From contig NZ_CP042172.1 in assembly GCF_005937985.2 (NCBI RefSeq), forward strand, positions 3,286,001-3,350,000: a stretch of 64,000 bases of DNA. The letters are read 5' to 3'. Below, piece by piece: positions 8,290 through 17,769 of this stretch. The position numbers and the translations under genes are program-made. How positions within the stretch are numbered: the first letter of the stretch is position 1; each line of letters begins with the position of its first letter. The notes beneath the pieces are model-generated. The model was not told the DNA's origin. It saw only the letters and a list, made by a program, of their open reading frames with translations, and ran no database searches. The DNA comes from Arthrobacter sp. KBS0702. GTDB taxonomy: Bacteria > Actinomycetota > Actinomycetes > Actinomycetales > Micrococcaceae.

Positions 8290-9963
8290 GTGGCACGCGG
8301 CGATGGAAAACTTTCTCATGATCTTCTCTCTGGCGAAAAAGGCCCGCAGGACGCTTGTGGCGTCTTCGGGGTCTGGGCTCCCGGCGAAGAGGTAGCAAAA
8401 CTCACCTATTACGGGCTGTACGCGCTACAGCACCGCGGTCAGGAGTCGGCTGGTATTGCCACCAGCGACGGCAAGCGGATCAACGTCTACAAGGACATGG
8501 GCCTCGTGTCCCAGGTCTTCGACGAGACCACGCTGAACACCCTGACCGGGCACCTGGCCGTCGGCCACTGCCGTTACTCCACCACTGGCGCGAGCCACTG
8601 GGCCAACGCCCAGCCCACCCTCGGCGCAACCGCCACGGGCACCGTCGCCCTGGCGCACAACGGCAACCTGACCAACACCGCCGAGCTCAAGGCCATGATC
8701 ATGGAGCGCAACGGCGGCCAGCTCAGCGGCGAAATGAAGCAGGGCAACACCTCCGACACCGCCCTGGTCACCGCCCTGCTGGAGGGCGAAGAGGGCAAGT
8801 CCCTGGAACAGACCTCCCTGGAACTGCTGCCCAAGATCAAGGGTGGCTTCTGTTTTGTCTACATGGATGAAGGCACCCTCTACGCCGCTCGCGACACCTA
8901 CGGCATCCGCCCGCTAGTCCTCGGCCGGCTGGAGCGCGGCTGGGTCGTAGCCTCCGAACAGTCCGCCCTCGCCACCGTCGGCGCGAGCTTCATCCGCGAG
9001 ATCGAACCCGGCGAATTCATCGCCATCGACGAACAGGGCGTCCGCTCCCAGCGCTTCGCCGAGCCGACGCCGGCCGGCTGCGTCTTCGAGTACGTGTACC
9101 TCGCCCGCCCGGACGCCGCGATCGCCGGCCGTTCGGTGTACGAATCCCGCGTAGAGATGGGCCGCCAGTTGGCCCGCGAGAACACCCAGGACGCGGACAT
9201 CGTCATCCCCGTGCCGGAATCGGGCACCCCGGCCGCCGTCGGCTACGCCGAGGAATCCGGCATCCCGTTCGCGCACGGCTTCGTCAAGAACGCCTACGTG
9301 GGCCGCACCTTCATCCAGCCCTCGCAGACGCTGCGCCAGCTCGGCATCCGGCTCAAGCTCAACGCCCTGGAGTCCGTGATCCGCGGCAAGCGCGTGGTGG
9401 TGGTGGATGACTCGATCGTCCGCGGCAACACCCAGCGCGCGATCGTGCGGATGCTCCGGGAAGCCGGCGCCGCCGCGGTGCACGTCAAGATCTCCTCCCC
9501 GCCGGTGAAGTGGCCGTGCTTCTACGGCATCGACTTCGCCTCCCGCGCGGAGCTGATCGCCAACGGCGCCACGATCGACGAGATCTCCCAGGCTATCGGC
9601 GCGGATTCGCTCGCGTACATCTCCGAGGACGGCATGATCGGCGCCACCCGGCAGCCGCGCGAACGCCTGTGCACGGCCTGCTTCACAGGCCAGTACCCGA
9701 TCGAGCTGCCCGGCGCCGACAAACTCGGCAAGAACCTGCTGGAACGCCCCGACTCTGTCGGACAGCCCGCCGGCTTGCCCGCGACGGTGGCCCCCGCAGC
9801 GTCCGCGTCCGACGCCGCCATCCCCGCCGACGAGGACCCCGCCGAGAAGGCCGGCGCCACCGGTTGCGATCCGGGACCCGACGCCGAATTCGAAGAACTG
9901 CTCACCGACGCCGACCGCGTACCCGCCGACAGGCATGATGCCGACAAGAAAGAGCCAGTATGA
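8290..9963 (+). CDS. purF: Amidophosphoribosyltransferase
   Basis: 557 residues. The enzyme makes 5-phosphoribosylamine from PRPP and glutamine, the first step of de novo purine synthesis. An N-terminal propeptide (1-22) precedes the catalytic C23 in QDACGVFGVWAPG, the N-terminal nucleophile glutaminase. Further motifs are YYGLYALQHRGQESAGIA, GHCRYSTTG, and the PRPP-binding VVVVDDSIVRGNTQ in the C-terminal phosphoribosyltransferase domain. The B. subtilis-type iron-sulfur cysteines are likely (C in PVKWPCFYG and ERLCTACF). An acidic tail of about 60 residues extends past the usual end. Its stop overlaps the purM start by 4 nt (ATGA). Confidence 0.98.
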   Translation: MARGDGKLSHDLLSGEKGPQDACGVFGVWAPGEEVAKLTYYGLYALQHRGQESAGIATSDGKRINVYKDMGLVSQVFDETTLNTLTGHLAVGHCRYSTTGASHWANAQPTLGATATGTVALAHNGNLTNTAELKAMIMERNGGQLSGEMKQGNTSDTALVTALLEGEEGKSLEQTSLELLPKIKGGFCFVYMDEGTLYAARDTYGIRPLVLGRLERGWVVASEQSALATVGASFIREIEPGEFIAIDEQGVRSQRFAEPTPAGCVFEYVYLARPDAAIAGRSVYESRVEMGRQLARENTQDADIVIPVPESGTPAAVGYAEESGIPFAHGFVKNAYVGRTFIQPSQTLRQLGIRLKLNALESVIRGKRVVVVDDSIVRGNTQRAIVRMLREAGAAAVHVKISSPPVKWPCFYGIDFASRAELIANGATIDEISQAIGADSLAYISEDGMIGATRQPRERLCTACFTGQYPIELPGADKLGKNLLERPDSVGQPAGLPATVAPAASASDAAIPADEDPAEKAGATGCDPGPDAEFEELLTDADRVPADRHDADKKEPV

Positions 9964-11129
9964 CTTCCGCCTCCCCGGCCGCTGACATGAACTCCGCCCA
10001 GAACACCGGCATCACCTACGCCTCCGCCGGGGTCGACGTCGAAGCGGGCGACCGCGCCGTCGAGCTCATGAAGGACGCCGTCAAGGCGACCCACAACTCC
10101 TCGGTGATCGGCGGCGTCGGCGGCTTTGCCGGCCTGTACGACGTGTCGAAGCTGCTGACCTACAAGCGGCCGCTGCTGGCCACCTCCACGGACGGCGTCG
10201 GCACCAAGGTCGCCATCGCCCAGGCCATGGACATCCACGACACCATCGGCTTCGACCTGGTGGGCATGGTGGTGGACGACATCGTGGTGGTGGGCGCCGA
10301 GCCGCTCTACATGACCGACTACATCGCCTGCGGCAAGGTCGTCCCGGAGCGCATCGCGGACATTGTCCGCGGCATCGCGGCCGCCTGCTCCGTCGCCGGC
10401 ACGGCCCTCGTGGGCGGCGAGACCGCCGAGCACCCGGGTCTGCTGGGCGAACACGAGTACGACGTCGCCGGTGCCGCCACCGGTGTGGTCGAGGCCGAGT
10501 CGCTGCTTGGCCCGGAGCGCGTCCGCGCCGGGGACGTGGTGATCGGCATGGCCTCCTCGGGCCTGCACTCCAACGGGTACTCGCTGGTCCGCCGCGTCGT
10601 CAACCACGCCGGCTGGGCCCTGGACCGCCACGTCTCCGAGTTCGAGCGCACCCTGGGCGAGGAACTCCTGGAACCCACCCGCGTGTACGCCGCCGACTGC
10701 CTGGACCTGGCCCGCACCTTCCCCGTGGACGGCTCCGCCGCCGGCCAGGCCGTGCACGGCTTCAGCCACGTCACCGGCGGAGGCCTGGCCGCCAACCTGG
10801 CCCGTGTCCTGCCGCAGGGCCTGCTGGCCACCGTGGACCGCGCCACCTGGGAACTGCCGGCCATCTTCAAGCTGGTCTCCGAGCTGGGCAACGTCCCGCT
10901 GGCCGACCTCGAGCGCACCCTCAACGTGGGCGTGGGCATGGTCGCGATCGTCTCGCCGGAGGCTGCCGACGCCGCGGTGAACCACCTGAACGCTCGCGGC
11001 CTGCCCTCCTGGATCATGGGCACCGTCGGGGAAAACTCCGACTCGGTTCTGAAGTCCGGCCCCGACTACGTCCAGGGCGCCAAGGGCGTCGACGGCGGCG
11101 CCGTCCGGATGGTCAACGCCTACGCCTAG
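9960..11129 (+). CDS. purM: Phosphoribosylformylglycinamidine cyclo-ligase
   Basis: 389 residues; closes the imidazole ring to give AIR, the fifth purine step. Marks include ITYASAGVDVEAGDRAVELMK at the start, ATSTDGVGTKVAIA, GFDLVGMVVDDIVVVGAEPLYMTDYIACG, VGGETAEHPG and FSHVTGGGLAANLARVLP. It has about 15 extra N-terminal residues relative to the E. coli enzyme and no fusion. It overlaps purF by 4 nt and is translationally coupled. Downstream is a structured intergenic repeat, then a convergent VOC gene. Confidence 0.98.
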   Translation: MTSASPAADMNSAQNTGITYASAGVDVEAGDRAVELMKDAVKATHNSSVIGGVGGFAGLYDVSKLLTYKRPLLATSTDGVGTKVAIAQAMDIHDTIGFDLVGMVVDDIVVVGAEPLYMTDYIACGKVVPERIADIVRGIAAACSVAGTALVGGETAEHPGLLGEHEYDVAGAATGVVEAESLLGPERVRAGDVVIGMASSGLHSNGYSLVRRVVNHAGWALDRHVSEFERTLGEELLEPTRVYAADCLDLARTFPVDGSAAGQAVHGFSHVTGGGLAANLARVLPQGLLATVDRATWELPAIFKLVSELGNVPLADLERTLNVGVGMVAIVSPEAADAAVNHLNARGLPSWIMGTVGENSDSVLKSGPDYVQGAKGVDGGAVRMVNAYA

Positions 11130-11136
11130 ACCCCAC

Positions 11137-11245
11137 CGAGTGCTCCCTAAGTGCCGTCTGGCAGCTTCAAAACGGCGGTTGGGCCCACGCCGGCAGGGTT
11201 CCCTGGCCGAGCTTGCGAGGCTAGGGCGCCGGTGGGGAGCACTCG
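11137..11245. repeat. Structured mosaic repeat between purM and a convergent VOC gene
   Basis: An 11-bp perfect inverted repeat, CGAGTGCTCCC (11137-11147) and GGGAGCACTCG (11235-11245), encloses an inner hairpin in which CCCTGGCC and GGCTAGGG flank GAGCTTGCGA. Two nested dyads with fixed arms look like a short non-autonomous or REP-type element rather than a plain terminator, although it can terminate both flanking genes. No T-run is present. From memory, the GGCCGAGCTTGCGAGG core recurs in Arthrobacter intergenic DNA; this was not checked. Confidence 0.55.
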
Positions 11246-11253
11246 ATTGGTTT

Positions 11254-12033
11254 TTAAACCTCCAGGATACTGAACACGCCGCCCTGCGGATCCGCCAGGG
11301 TAGCGACGGTTCCGGCTTCCTCGCCGTCCTCCGCTTCGACGAGGACGACGCCGCCCGCCGCCCGCGCCGCGGCCACGGCGTCGGCCACGCTTGCGACGCC
11401 GAAGTACACCTGCCAGCCGGGCTCGAGGTTGGGCTCGGCCGCCGGGACCGTGGCGATCCCGGCCACCTCGGTTCCGTCCACAATCAGCGTCGTGTAGGTT
11501 CCGCCGTCGTCCTGCGGGTATTCGGTCACCTCATGGCCCAGCAGCTGCTGGAAGAAGCCGACGGCGGCCTGTGGCTCGGGCGTCAGCAGCTCGACCCAGG
11601 CCAGGGCTCCGGGCTCCTCGGTGCGTGCCGCGCCGAAGTGGCTGCCCGCCTGCCACGCCCCGGTGGTCCCTCCCCCGGGCGGGGAAAAGAACACCATAAC
11701 GCCGGTGCCCTCCACGGCTTCCGGGCCGAATTCCAGGCTCCCAGCCGCATGCGGGACCTCGGCAGCGAGCCCGGCGGCGTCGTCGACGGCGAAGTAGACG
11801 TTCCACTGGCCCGGGGCCGCGGCCTGTTGCTGCTGAGGGTTTTGCGGCGCGATCACCGTCACCAACTCCTGGCCCAGAAACGCCTTGGCATAGCTGCGAC
11901 CGTCGGGAGTAGGCAGGTCCTCGTACGTCCAGCCGAAGAGGGCGGCGTAGAAGTCCTTGGCCGCCGCGACATCCGACGTCTGGAGATCGGCCGAGCAGAC
12001 CTCACCTTTGGCAAAGCCCGATCGAATGGCCAT
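11254..12033 (-). CDS. Two-domain VOC (glyoxalase/bleomycin-resistance fold) protein
   Basis: 259 residues from ATG 12033, with AAGGA 7 nt upstream. Two VOC modules are visible: one from about 10 to 125 (VCSADLQTSDVAAAKDFYAALFGWTYED) and one from about 140 to 255 (GALAWVELLTPEPQAAVGFFQQLLGHEVTEY). Each ends with a GG-V-F-x-LE-type strand. Such tandem VOC proteins (27-kDa antigen Cfp30B-like) are common in actinobacteria; most have no known substrate. The metal-binding His/Glu set is not clear enough to assign catalysis. Convergent with purM. Confidence 0.85.
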   Translation of the reverse strand: MAIRSGFAKGEVCSADLQTSDVAAAKDFYAALFGWTYEDLPTPDGRSYAKAFLGQELVTVIAPQNPQQQQAAAPGQWNVYFAVDDAAGLAAEVPHAAGSLEFGPEAVEGTGVMVFFSPPGGGTTGAWQAGSHFGAARTEEPGALAWVELLTPEPQAAVGFFQQLLGHEVTEYPQDDGGTYTTLIVDGTEVAGIATVPAAEPNLEPGWQVYFGVASVADAVAAARAAGGVVLVEAEDGEEAGTVATLADPQGGVFSILEV

Positions 12034-12127
12034 GGCAGTCCTTCCCGGAGAACGCCGGGCACTCCGGCACATCCAAACTAGCCTGCGTCCCAGGGGGCGG
12101 CAACCGACGCACGTCCGCCGCCGATTC

Positions 12128-12181
12128 GACGGTTCCCCGCCTGTTCGACGCTCACAAACGTCGAGTGGGCGCGGAACCGTC
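12128..12181. other. Large imperfect stem-loop
   Basis: GACGGTTCCCCGCC (12128-12141) pairs with GGCGCGGAACCGTC (12168-12181) with one mismatch; inside, CGACG and CGTCG pair around CTCACAAA. It sits in the 280-bp space between the VOC start (12033) and the DUF3073 stop, beyond that gene's terminator. It may be part of the VOC promoter region or a repeat; I find no second copy in the window. Confidence 0.5.
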
Positions 12182-12223
12182 TAAACGGCGCGGCGCGGTG
12201 CGGAGAGGGGCGGACGCAAGAAA

Positions 12224-12261
12224 CCCGCCGGGCACGCCCCGGGAGGGGTGTGGCCGGCGGG
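12224..12261 (-). terminator. Intrinsic terminator of the DUF3073 gene
   Basis: CCCGCCGG (12224-12231) and CCGGCGGG (12254-12261) form an 8-bp stem continued by CACGCCCC/GGGGTGTG around GGGA. Read on the minus strand the hairpin is followed by GGGTTTCTTGCG, a U-rich tail, about 55 nt after the DUF3073 stop. Confidence 0.7.
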
Positions 12262-12315
12262 CCTGAAAAAATGGACGGGTCCCTAGCCTGCCAGGGAGCC
12301 CGGAGAGAGTGGCGA

Positions 12316-12549
12316 CTAACCTATCCGACGGGAATCTACCTCGTCGTCGTCCTCTTCCACATCGTCCGCGTACTTATCCACATAAGCCGAATAGTCCGGC
12401 TCAACGGGCTCACTTGAGAAACGACTCGGTGCACGACCCTCGGAGCTCTTCAGCTCACGCTGAAGCGCAGAGTAGTCAGTGTTCGGGGAATAGTACTTAA
12501 TATCCCGAGCCTGCTTGGTAGCTTTTGCCTTTTGACGGCCGCGCCCCAT
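12316..12549 (-). CDS. DUF3073 protein, small and acidic C-terminally
   Basis: 77 residues from ATG 12549, preceded by AAGGGGG. It opens MGRGRQKAKATKQARDIKYY, the conserved basic start of DUF3073, continues with YSPNTDYSALQREL and ends in an acidic tract (DDVEEDDDEV). The family is actinobacterial and uncharacterised; the basic head suggests nucleic-acid contact but that is only inference. It is divergent from the septum-formation protein, with about 300 bp of leader between them. Confidence 0.85.
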   Translation of the reverse strand: MGRGRQKAKATKQARDIKYYSPNTDYSALQRELKSSEGRAPSRFSSEPVEPDYSAYVDKYADDVEEDDDEVDSRRIG

Positions 12550-12845
12550 GGCGTGACCCCCTTTTGTACTCGGACCGGAGGTGGTCACCTTTTGGCGATC
12601 GGTGAGGCCCCGGAATGTTTGGTCAATTTGTCGTACACCTAGATTACATGCTTTCGGCCGGTACTGCGCGCCGGACCGGCCGCTGCGGAAAGGCGACACG
12701 GTGCAAGTTAGTTGTCCCGCCGCGGCCTCCGTGCAGTGGTTTGGGCCCCGGCCTGCATGCGTGCCCGCGCCCTTCTTCGATAGAGTCTCATGATGGGCTC
12801 CCGCCAACGGGGCTCCGAGCCGGACGTCCAGCCCCGGCGCAACGC
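12550..12845. other. Divergent intergenic region between DUF3073 and the septum-formation gene
   Basis: It holds the Shine-Dalgarno of DUF3073 (minus strand) and a relatively AT-rich patch around 12600-12660 where both promoters probably lie (for example TAGATT on the plus strand near 12641). A frame open from 12615 runs into the downstream gene but has no family resemblance before residue 78, so it is not counted as coding. No repeat element seen. Confidence 0.35.
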
Positions 12846-13733
12846 ATGGAAGAGGTGATTTCCCGAGTGACCGAAAGGCCTGAGAGCAGCGAGAACGCCA
12901 GGCTCGGCGATGCAGGAATGCCTGACGTTCCGCGCAGCGGCGACACCGGCGATCGCGCGGCAACGAACCCGCCGACGCGCCATCCCTCTTCCGTCCACAT
13001 CCCGCCGCGGCCTTCGGCTCCGCCGACGTCGGCGTTGCCGCAAGTCCGCCCCAACCGTAAACCGGCCTCCGGCGCCGCCCAGTTCGGCAAGCTCCTTTCG
13101 GCCAGGTCGACGAAGCTGCGGAATTCGAAGCGCGCGGCCGGCGCCCAGGGGCCAGCCGGCAACCTGTGGGCCGGTGCGCAACGGCTGGGCGGCACCCTGT
13201 GGGCCGATGCCCAGCGGTTGGGCCTGGCGAAGGTGGGCGCGGCCCTCGCCGCCGTCGTGGTGCTCGGCTTGGTGATCTGGTGGCTGACGGCCTTGGGCGC
13301 AGCCAAACAGCAGCCGGCCGCCGGCACCTCGCCCGCACCGGCCGCGTCCTCGTCGGGTACCCCCGCGGCCCGTGGGGCGCTGCCGCTGGAGGGCGTCAAC
13401 CCCATGGACTTCCGGCTCGGTGACTGCTTCAAGGACTTCGACCCGAACTCCCCGACGTCCACGGTCGTCGCCTGCGATACCGGTCATTCGGCACAGTTGG
13501 TGGCCATCGAGTCCTACGCCGCCTCGGACGCCTACCCCGGCCGTGATCCGCTGAAACAGAAGGCGCTCGACGCCTGCAAGGCTGCCCTGCTGACCGACAA
13601 GTCCAGCGACTACATGCTCAGCTACAAACTCGCGTACCCCAGCTCCTCCAGCTGGGGTACCGGCGACCGGCGGGTGGATTGCTACGTCGCCGCGGACGCC
13701 GGAAACGTCATCATGGAATCACTGCTGCCGTAG
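12846..13733 (+). CDS. Septum formation-family membrane protein
   Basis: 295 residues from ATG 12846; GTG 12867 is an alternative, with GAGG 10 nt upstream, giving 288. Layout: a disordered Pro/Arg-rich cytoplasmic N-terminus (about 1-135) with repeated NLWAGAQRLGG/TLWADAQRLGL segments, one membrane helix (VGAALAAVVVLGLVIWWLTALG), then an extracytoplasmic domain. That domain shows MDFRLGDCFKDFDPNS...VVACDTGHSAQLVAIESY...ACKAAL...YPSSSSWGTGDRRVDCYVA, the cysteine-containing Septum_form pattern, probably disulfide-bonded. Role at the septum is by family name only. Its last 23 bp overlap the convergent VOC gene. Confidence 0.75.
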   Translation: MEEVISRVTERPESSENARLGDAGMPDVPRSGDTGDRAATNPPTRHPSSVHIPPRPSAPPTSALPQVRPNRKPASGAAQFGKLLSARSTKLRNSKRAAGAQGPAGNLWAGAQRLGGTLWADAQRLGLAKVGAALAAVVVLGLVIWWLTALGAAKQQPAAGTSPAPAASSSGTPAARGALPLEGVNPMDFRLGDCFKDFDPNSPTSTVVACDTGHSAQLVAIESYAASDAYPGRDPLKQKALDACKAALLTDKSSDYMLSYKLAYPSSSSWGTGDRRVDCYVAADAGNVIMESLLP

Positions 13734-14478
13734 CGCTGACCGCGACGACGCCGCCTTGCGGATCCTTGATCACGGCGCTCCGAAATCCCGGAGTATCCGC
13801 CGGCGCCATCAAAACACCACCGCCCAGGGCAACAGCACGCTCAGCAGTGGCGTCGGCGTCGCGGACTGCGAAGTTGACGCTCCAATGCGGCGGAACCTCG
13901 ACGCCGTCGGTGGCCGCCACGACGGCCACGACCCGGTCCGCGAGGAGCCACAGTGAGAAGGGAGCGTCGGGCACCGCTTTGAGCTCCCAACCGAACATGG
14001 CGCCGTAGAAGGCCTGGGCCTGTCCCACGTCAGGGATATGGAGTGAGCTCATGGCCCAGCAGTTCGGCTCGTCGGCCAGCTCGACCCCGTCGCCCGCACC
14101 CGACTGCCGCAGGCAGAACGGGACGCCGGCAGGGTCGGCGAGCACCGCAAAGCGGACCTCGGGGCCGTCGTCAGCCGGACCGAGGCCCTTGCCTCCTGCC
14201 CGCTCGGCGCGCGCCAGGGATTCCCCGAGGTCGTGGACGCGGACGTGGGTGAGCCAGCCTGGCGGTGACTGCGGCGGGGACTGCCCGATGCCGGCCACCA
14301 ACTGCCCGCGGAGGCGCGCGCTGTAGTAGTCGCCGTCGAGACCGGACGGCATCGGGACCGGGTCGTCGAACGTCCACCCGAAGAGCTGGCCATAGAAGTC
14401 CTTCGCGGCCCGGGGGTCGGGCTGCCAAGTATCGACCCAGCACGGCGCGCCGACGGAGGAGGTGTCGCGCGCCGTCAT
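13711..14478 (-). CDS. Two-domain VOC family protein
   Basis: 255 residues from ATG 14478 with AAAGGA 9 nt upstream. Domain one is about 10-125 (GAPCWVDTWQPDPRAAKDFYGQLFGWTFDD), domain two about 135-255 (NCWAMSSLHIPDVGQAQAFYGAMFGWELKAV), each ending with a VLADPAGVPF/VIKDPQGGVVAV strand. It is paralogous in design to the VOC protein at 11254. The 3' end overlaps the end of the septum-formation gene by 23 bp on the opposite strand. Substrate unknown. Confidence 0.85.
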   Translation of the reverse strand: MTARDTSSVGAPCWVDTWQPDPRAAKDFYGQLFGWTFDDPVPMPSGLDGDYYSARLRGQLVAGIGQSPPQSPPGWLTHVRVHDLGESLARAERAGGKGLGPADDGPEVRFAVLADPAGVPFCLRQSGAGDGVELADEPNCWAMSSLHIPDVGQAQAFYGAMFGWELKAVPDAPFSLWLLADRVVAVVAATDGVEVPPHWSVNFAVRDADATAERAVALGGGVLMAPADTPGFRSAVIKDPQGGVVAVSATAAVIP

Positions 14479-14628
14479 GGAAGACGTCCTTTCGGCCGGG
14501 CTGGATTCGGCCGGATCATTGTTACCTGCACCGGCATGTTCGGGCAAGGCCTGCCCGCCTCCGGCATTTCCGGTGATTTCCGGTGCGATCCGAATGCGGT
14601 CCGCCGGAAATGGTCCTAGAGTGTCGCC

Positions 14629-14988
14629 ATGGCTATCGCACGCTTCCCGGTCGTTGTACTGGACTGCCCTGATCCCAAGTCCCTGGCCGAGTTCTACGGC
14701 GCCCTGCTGGATTGGAAGGTGGAGCAGGACGACGACGGCTGGTGCTCCATCCGTGCCGACTACGGTGATTCGCTGAGTTTCCAGAGGGTCGAGTCCTACA
14801 CGCCGCCGCAGTGGCCCGGCCAGGATGTCCCGCAGCAGATGCACCTTGACTTCGTGGTTGATGACCTCGATGCCGCCGAGGCCGCGGCGCTTGAGCTGGG
14901 CGCGAGGAAGCACGGGCATCAGCCGGGGACAACCTTCCGGGTCTTCCTGGACCCGGCCGGCCATCCGTTCTGCCTTTGCCTCGGCTGA
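14629..14988 (+). CDS. Single-domain VOC family protein
   Basis: 119 residues, one VOC module: FPVVVLDCPDPKSLAEFYGALLDWKVEQ, central MHLDFVVDDLDAAEAAALELGARKH and final VFLDPAGHPFCLCLG. His in MHLDF and Glu/His positions near the end could bind metal, but the family also includes non-enzymatic binders. TAGAGT at 14617-14622 ends 6 nt before the ATG, so it is probably leaderless. It is divergent from the two-domain VOC gene. Confidence 0.85.
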   Translation: MAIARFPVVVLDCPDPKSLAEFYGALLDWKVEQDDDGWCSIRADYGDSLSFQRVESYTPPQWPGQDVPQQMHLDFVVDDLDAAEAAALELGARKHGHQPGTTFRVFLDPAGHPFCLCLG

Positions 14989-15014
14989 CGGCCGCCTAAC
15001 AGCAGCCGGCAAAA

Positions 15015-15047
15015 GGGCCGCCAGCCGCACAACGCGCATGGCGGCCC
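15015..15047 (-). terminator. Intrinsic terminator of clpB
   Basis: GGGCCGCC (15015-15022) pairs with GGCGGCCC (15040-15047). On the minus strand the hairpin is followed at once by TTTT (15011-15014). It lies 21 nt after the clpB stop. Confidence 0.8.
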
Positions 15048-15068
15048 CTGCCGGCGGGCCGGCGGCCC

Positions 15069-17738
15069 TTACTCCTTGCGGCGCACCGAGAGGCCGCTGC
15101 CGGTGGAGGCCCCGCCGTCGGGCCGGGCGGACACGTCCGGGCCGCCCATGGTGAGCTCCATCAGGTCGGGGGCGGTATCCACCAGCACGGTGTCCCCGTC
15201 GGCGATCTCGCCGGCCAGGATGGACTTGGCCAGCCGGTCGCCGATCTCCCGCTGCACCAGGCGGCGCAGCGGCCGGGCCCCGTAGGCGGGGTCGTAGCCC
15301 GTGACGGCCAGCCAGGCGCGGGCACCCTCCGTGACCTCCAGGTTGAGCCGGCGGCCCTTGAGCCGTTCGCCGAGCTCCTTGACCTGCAGCTCCACGATCT
15401 CGGCGAGTTCTTCGACGCTTAGCGGGTCAAAGAGCACCACTTCGTCGAGCCGGTTCAGGAACTCGGGCTTGAAGGAGGCGTGCACCGTGGCCATGACCGC
15501 GTCCCGCTTGGCGGCCGCGTCGAGGTTGGGGTCCACGAGGAACTGGCTGCCCAGGTTGGAGGTCAGGACCAGGATCACGTTGCGGAAGTCCACGGTGCGG
15601 CCCTGGCCGTCGGTGAGGCGGCCGTCGTCGAGCACCTGCAGGAGGATATCGAAGACCTCGGGGTGGGCTTTTTCCACTTCATCGAGCAGCAGCACCGAGT
15701 ACGGCCGGCGGCGGACGGCCTCGGTCAGCTGGCCGCCTTCCTCGTAGCCGACGTAGCCGGGGGGTGCCCCGACAAGCCGGGCCACGGAATGCTTCTCCGA
15801 GTACTCGGACATGTCGATCCGGACCATCGCGCGCTCGTCGTCGAAGAGGAAGTCGGCCAGGGACTTCGCGAGCTCGGTCTTGCCGACGCCGGTGGGGCCG
15901 AGGAACAGGAAGGAGCCGGTGGGCCGGTTGGGGTCGCTGATGCCGGCGCGGGCGCGGCGCACGGCATCGGAGACCGCGGTGACGGCCTTTTTCTGGCCGA
16001 TTAGCCGCTCCCCCAGGACATGCTCCATCTCCAGCAGCTTCTGGCTCTCGCCCTGCAGCATCCGCCCGGCGGGGATGCCGGTCCAGGCGGAGATCACCTC
16101 GGCGATGTCGTCCGCGGTGACCTCGTCGGCCACCATCAGGTCCTGCTTGGCCCCGCCGCCGGCCACCCGGGCCGATTCCGCCTCGGCGGCCGCGTTCAGT
16201 TCACGCTCCAGGGCCGGGATCTCGCCGTACAGCACCCGCGACGCCGTCTCCAGGTCGCCCTCGCGCTGCGCTTTGTCCGCGGCGGACCGCAGTTCGTCCA
16301 GCTTGGCCTTGAGGTCGCCGACGTGGTTCAGGCCGGCCTTTTCCGCTTCCCAGCGGGCGTTGAGCCCCGCCAGCTCCTCCTTCTTGTCGGCCATGTCGGC
16401 GCGCAGGGCGGCGAGCCGCTCCACCGAAGCGGCGTCGGTCTCGCCCGCCAGCGCAAGCTCCTCCATGGTGAGCCGGTCCACCTGGCGCCGCAGCTGGTCG
16501 ATTTCCTCCGGGGCGGAGTCGATCTCCATGCGGAGGCGGGAGGCGGCTTCGTCCACGAGGTCGATCGCCTTGTCGGGCAGCTGCCGGCCGGTGATGTAGC
16601 GGTTGGACAGCGCGGCGGCGGCCACGAGGGCGGAGTCGGCAATGGCGACCTTGTGGTGCGCCTCGTAGCGTTCCTTGAGGCCGCGCAGGATGCCGATGGT
16701 GTCGTCCACGCTTGGCTCTCCGACAAAGACCTGCTGGAAGCGGCGTTCCAGGGCCGGGTCCTTTTCGATGTTCTCGCGGTATTCGTCCAGTGTGGTGGCG
16801 CCGATCAGCCGGAGCTCGCCGCGGGCCAGCATGGGCTTGAGCATGTTGCCGGCGTCCATCGAGCTGTCCCCGGAGGCGCCCGCGCCCACCACGGTGTGGA
16901 TTTCGTCGATGAAGGTGACGATCTGGCCCTCGGAGCTCTTGATCTCCTCGAGCACGGCCTTGAGCCGTTCCTCGAATTCGCCGCGGTATTTGGCGCCGGC
17001 CACCATCGAGGCGAGATCCAGGGCGATCAGGGTCTTCCCGCGCAGGCTCTCCGGGACGTCGCCGGCCACGATCCGCTGGGCCAGGCCTTCGACGACGGCG
17101 GTCTTGCCGACGCCGGGCTCGCCGATGATCACCGGGTTGTTCTTCGTGCGGCGGCTCAGGACCTGGACAATCCGGCGGATCTCGGCGTCGCGTCCGATCA
17201 CCGGATCCAGCTTGCCCGAGCGCGCGATCGCGGTCAGGTCGGTGCCGAATTTCTCCAGCGCCTGGAAGGTGTTTTCGGGGTCCGCGTTGTCCACCTTACG
17301 GTCGCCGCGCACACCCGGCAGGGCCGCGAGCAGCGCCTCGTGGGAGGCGCCGGCATCCCGGAGCAGCCGGCCGACGTAGTCGTTGCCTGACGCGAGGCCC
17401 AGCAGCAAATGCTCGGTCGAGACGAAGGTGTCGCCCAGGCGCTCTGCCTCGTTCTGGGCGTTCTTGATGGCGTTCATCGCCGCCCGGGACAGCTGGGCCT
17501 GCTGCACGGAACTGCCTGAGGTGGAGGGCAGCGCCTTGATCGCCGAGCTCGCCTGGACGCTGACGGCGTCGGGGTCCGTACCGGTGGCACGGAGCAGCGC
17601 GACGGCGACCCCCTCGCGTTGGTCCATCAGCGCCTTGAGCAGATGCGCCGGTTCCAGCTGCGGGTTTCCGGCCGTCGAGGCGTTCATGGCGGCTGCCGAA
17701 AGAGCCTCCTGGCTCTTGGTGGTGAATTTGGCGTCCAA
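15069..17738 (-). CDS. clpB: ATP-dependent disaggregase ClpB
   Basis: 889 residues. Works with DnaK to recover aggregated proteins. The start is a TTG at 17738, placed 7 nt after AAGGAG; upstream in-frame codons run through the operator and are rejected. Domains: Clp N-repeat domain (about 1-145), AAA1 with [13 protein letters not shown] and arginine-finger region, a coiled-coil middle domain (about 400-520, with [14 protein letters not shown]), and AAA2 with [13 protein letters not shown] and the SNLGSQF sensor. The middle domain separates ClpB from ClpA/ClpC. A HAIR operator lies just upstream and a strong terminator just downstream, so it is a single-gene heat-shock unit. Confidence 0.97.
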   Translation of the reverse strand: MDAKFTTKSQEALSAAAMNASTAGNPQLEPAHLLKALMDQREGVAVALLRATGTDPDAVSVQASSAIKALPSTSGSSVQQAQLSRAAMNAIKNAQNEAERLGDTFVSTEHLLLGLASGNDYVGRLLRDAGASHEALLAALPGVRGDRKVDNADPENTFQALEKFGTDLTAIARSGKLDPVIGRDAEIRRIVQVLSRRTKNNPVIIGEPGVGKTAVVEGLAQRIVAGDVPESLRGKTLIALDLASMVAGAKYRGEFEERLKAVLEEIKSSEGQIVTFIDEIHTVVGAGASGDSSMDAGNMLKPMLARGELRLIGATTLDEYRENIEKDPALERRFQQVFVGEPSVDDTIGILRGLKERYEAHHKVAIADSALVAAAALSNRYITGRQLPDKAIDLVDEAASRLRMEIDSAPEEIDQLRRQVDRLTMEELALAGETDAASVERLAALRADMADKKEELAGLNARWEAEKAGLNHVGDLKAKLDELRSAADKAQREGDLETASRVLYGEIPALERELNAAAEAESARVAGGGAKQDLMVADEVTADDIAEVISAWTGIPAGRMLQGESQKLLEMEHVLGERLIGQKKAVTAVSDAVRRARAGISDPNRPTGSFLFLGPTGVGKTELAKSLADFLFDDERAMVRIDMSEYSEKHSVARLVGAPPGYVGYEEGGQLTEAVRRRPYSVLLLDEVEKAHPEVFDILLQVLDDGRLTDGQGRTVDFRNVILVLTSNLGSQFLVDPNLDAAAKRDAVMATVHASFKPEFLNRLDEVVLFDPLSVEELAEIVELQVKELGERLKGRRLNLEVTEGARAWLAVTGYDPAYGARPLRRLVQREIGDRLAKSILAGEIADGDTVLVDTAPDLMELTMGGPDVSARPDGGASTGSGLSVRRKE

Positions 17739-17769
17739 AGAGAGCTCCTTCCGGGATGAGACTATCGTC

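Noticed and set aside
9522..11483. Very long open frame antisense to purF/purM
   Set aside because: It mirrors purine genes in a high-GC shadow frame, has no family resemblance and no ribosome site.
12615..12845. N-terminal extension of the septum-formation protein
   Set aside because: No ribosome site, composition unlike the rest of the protein, and it crosses the expected promoter region.
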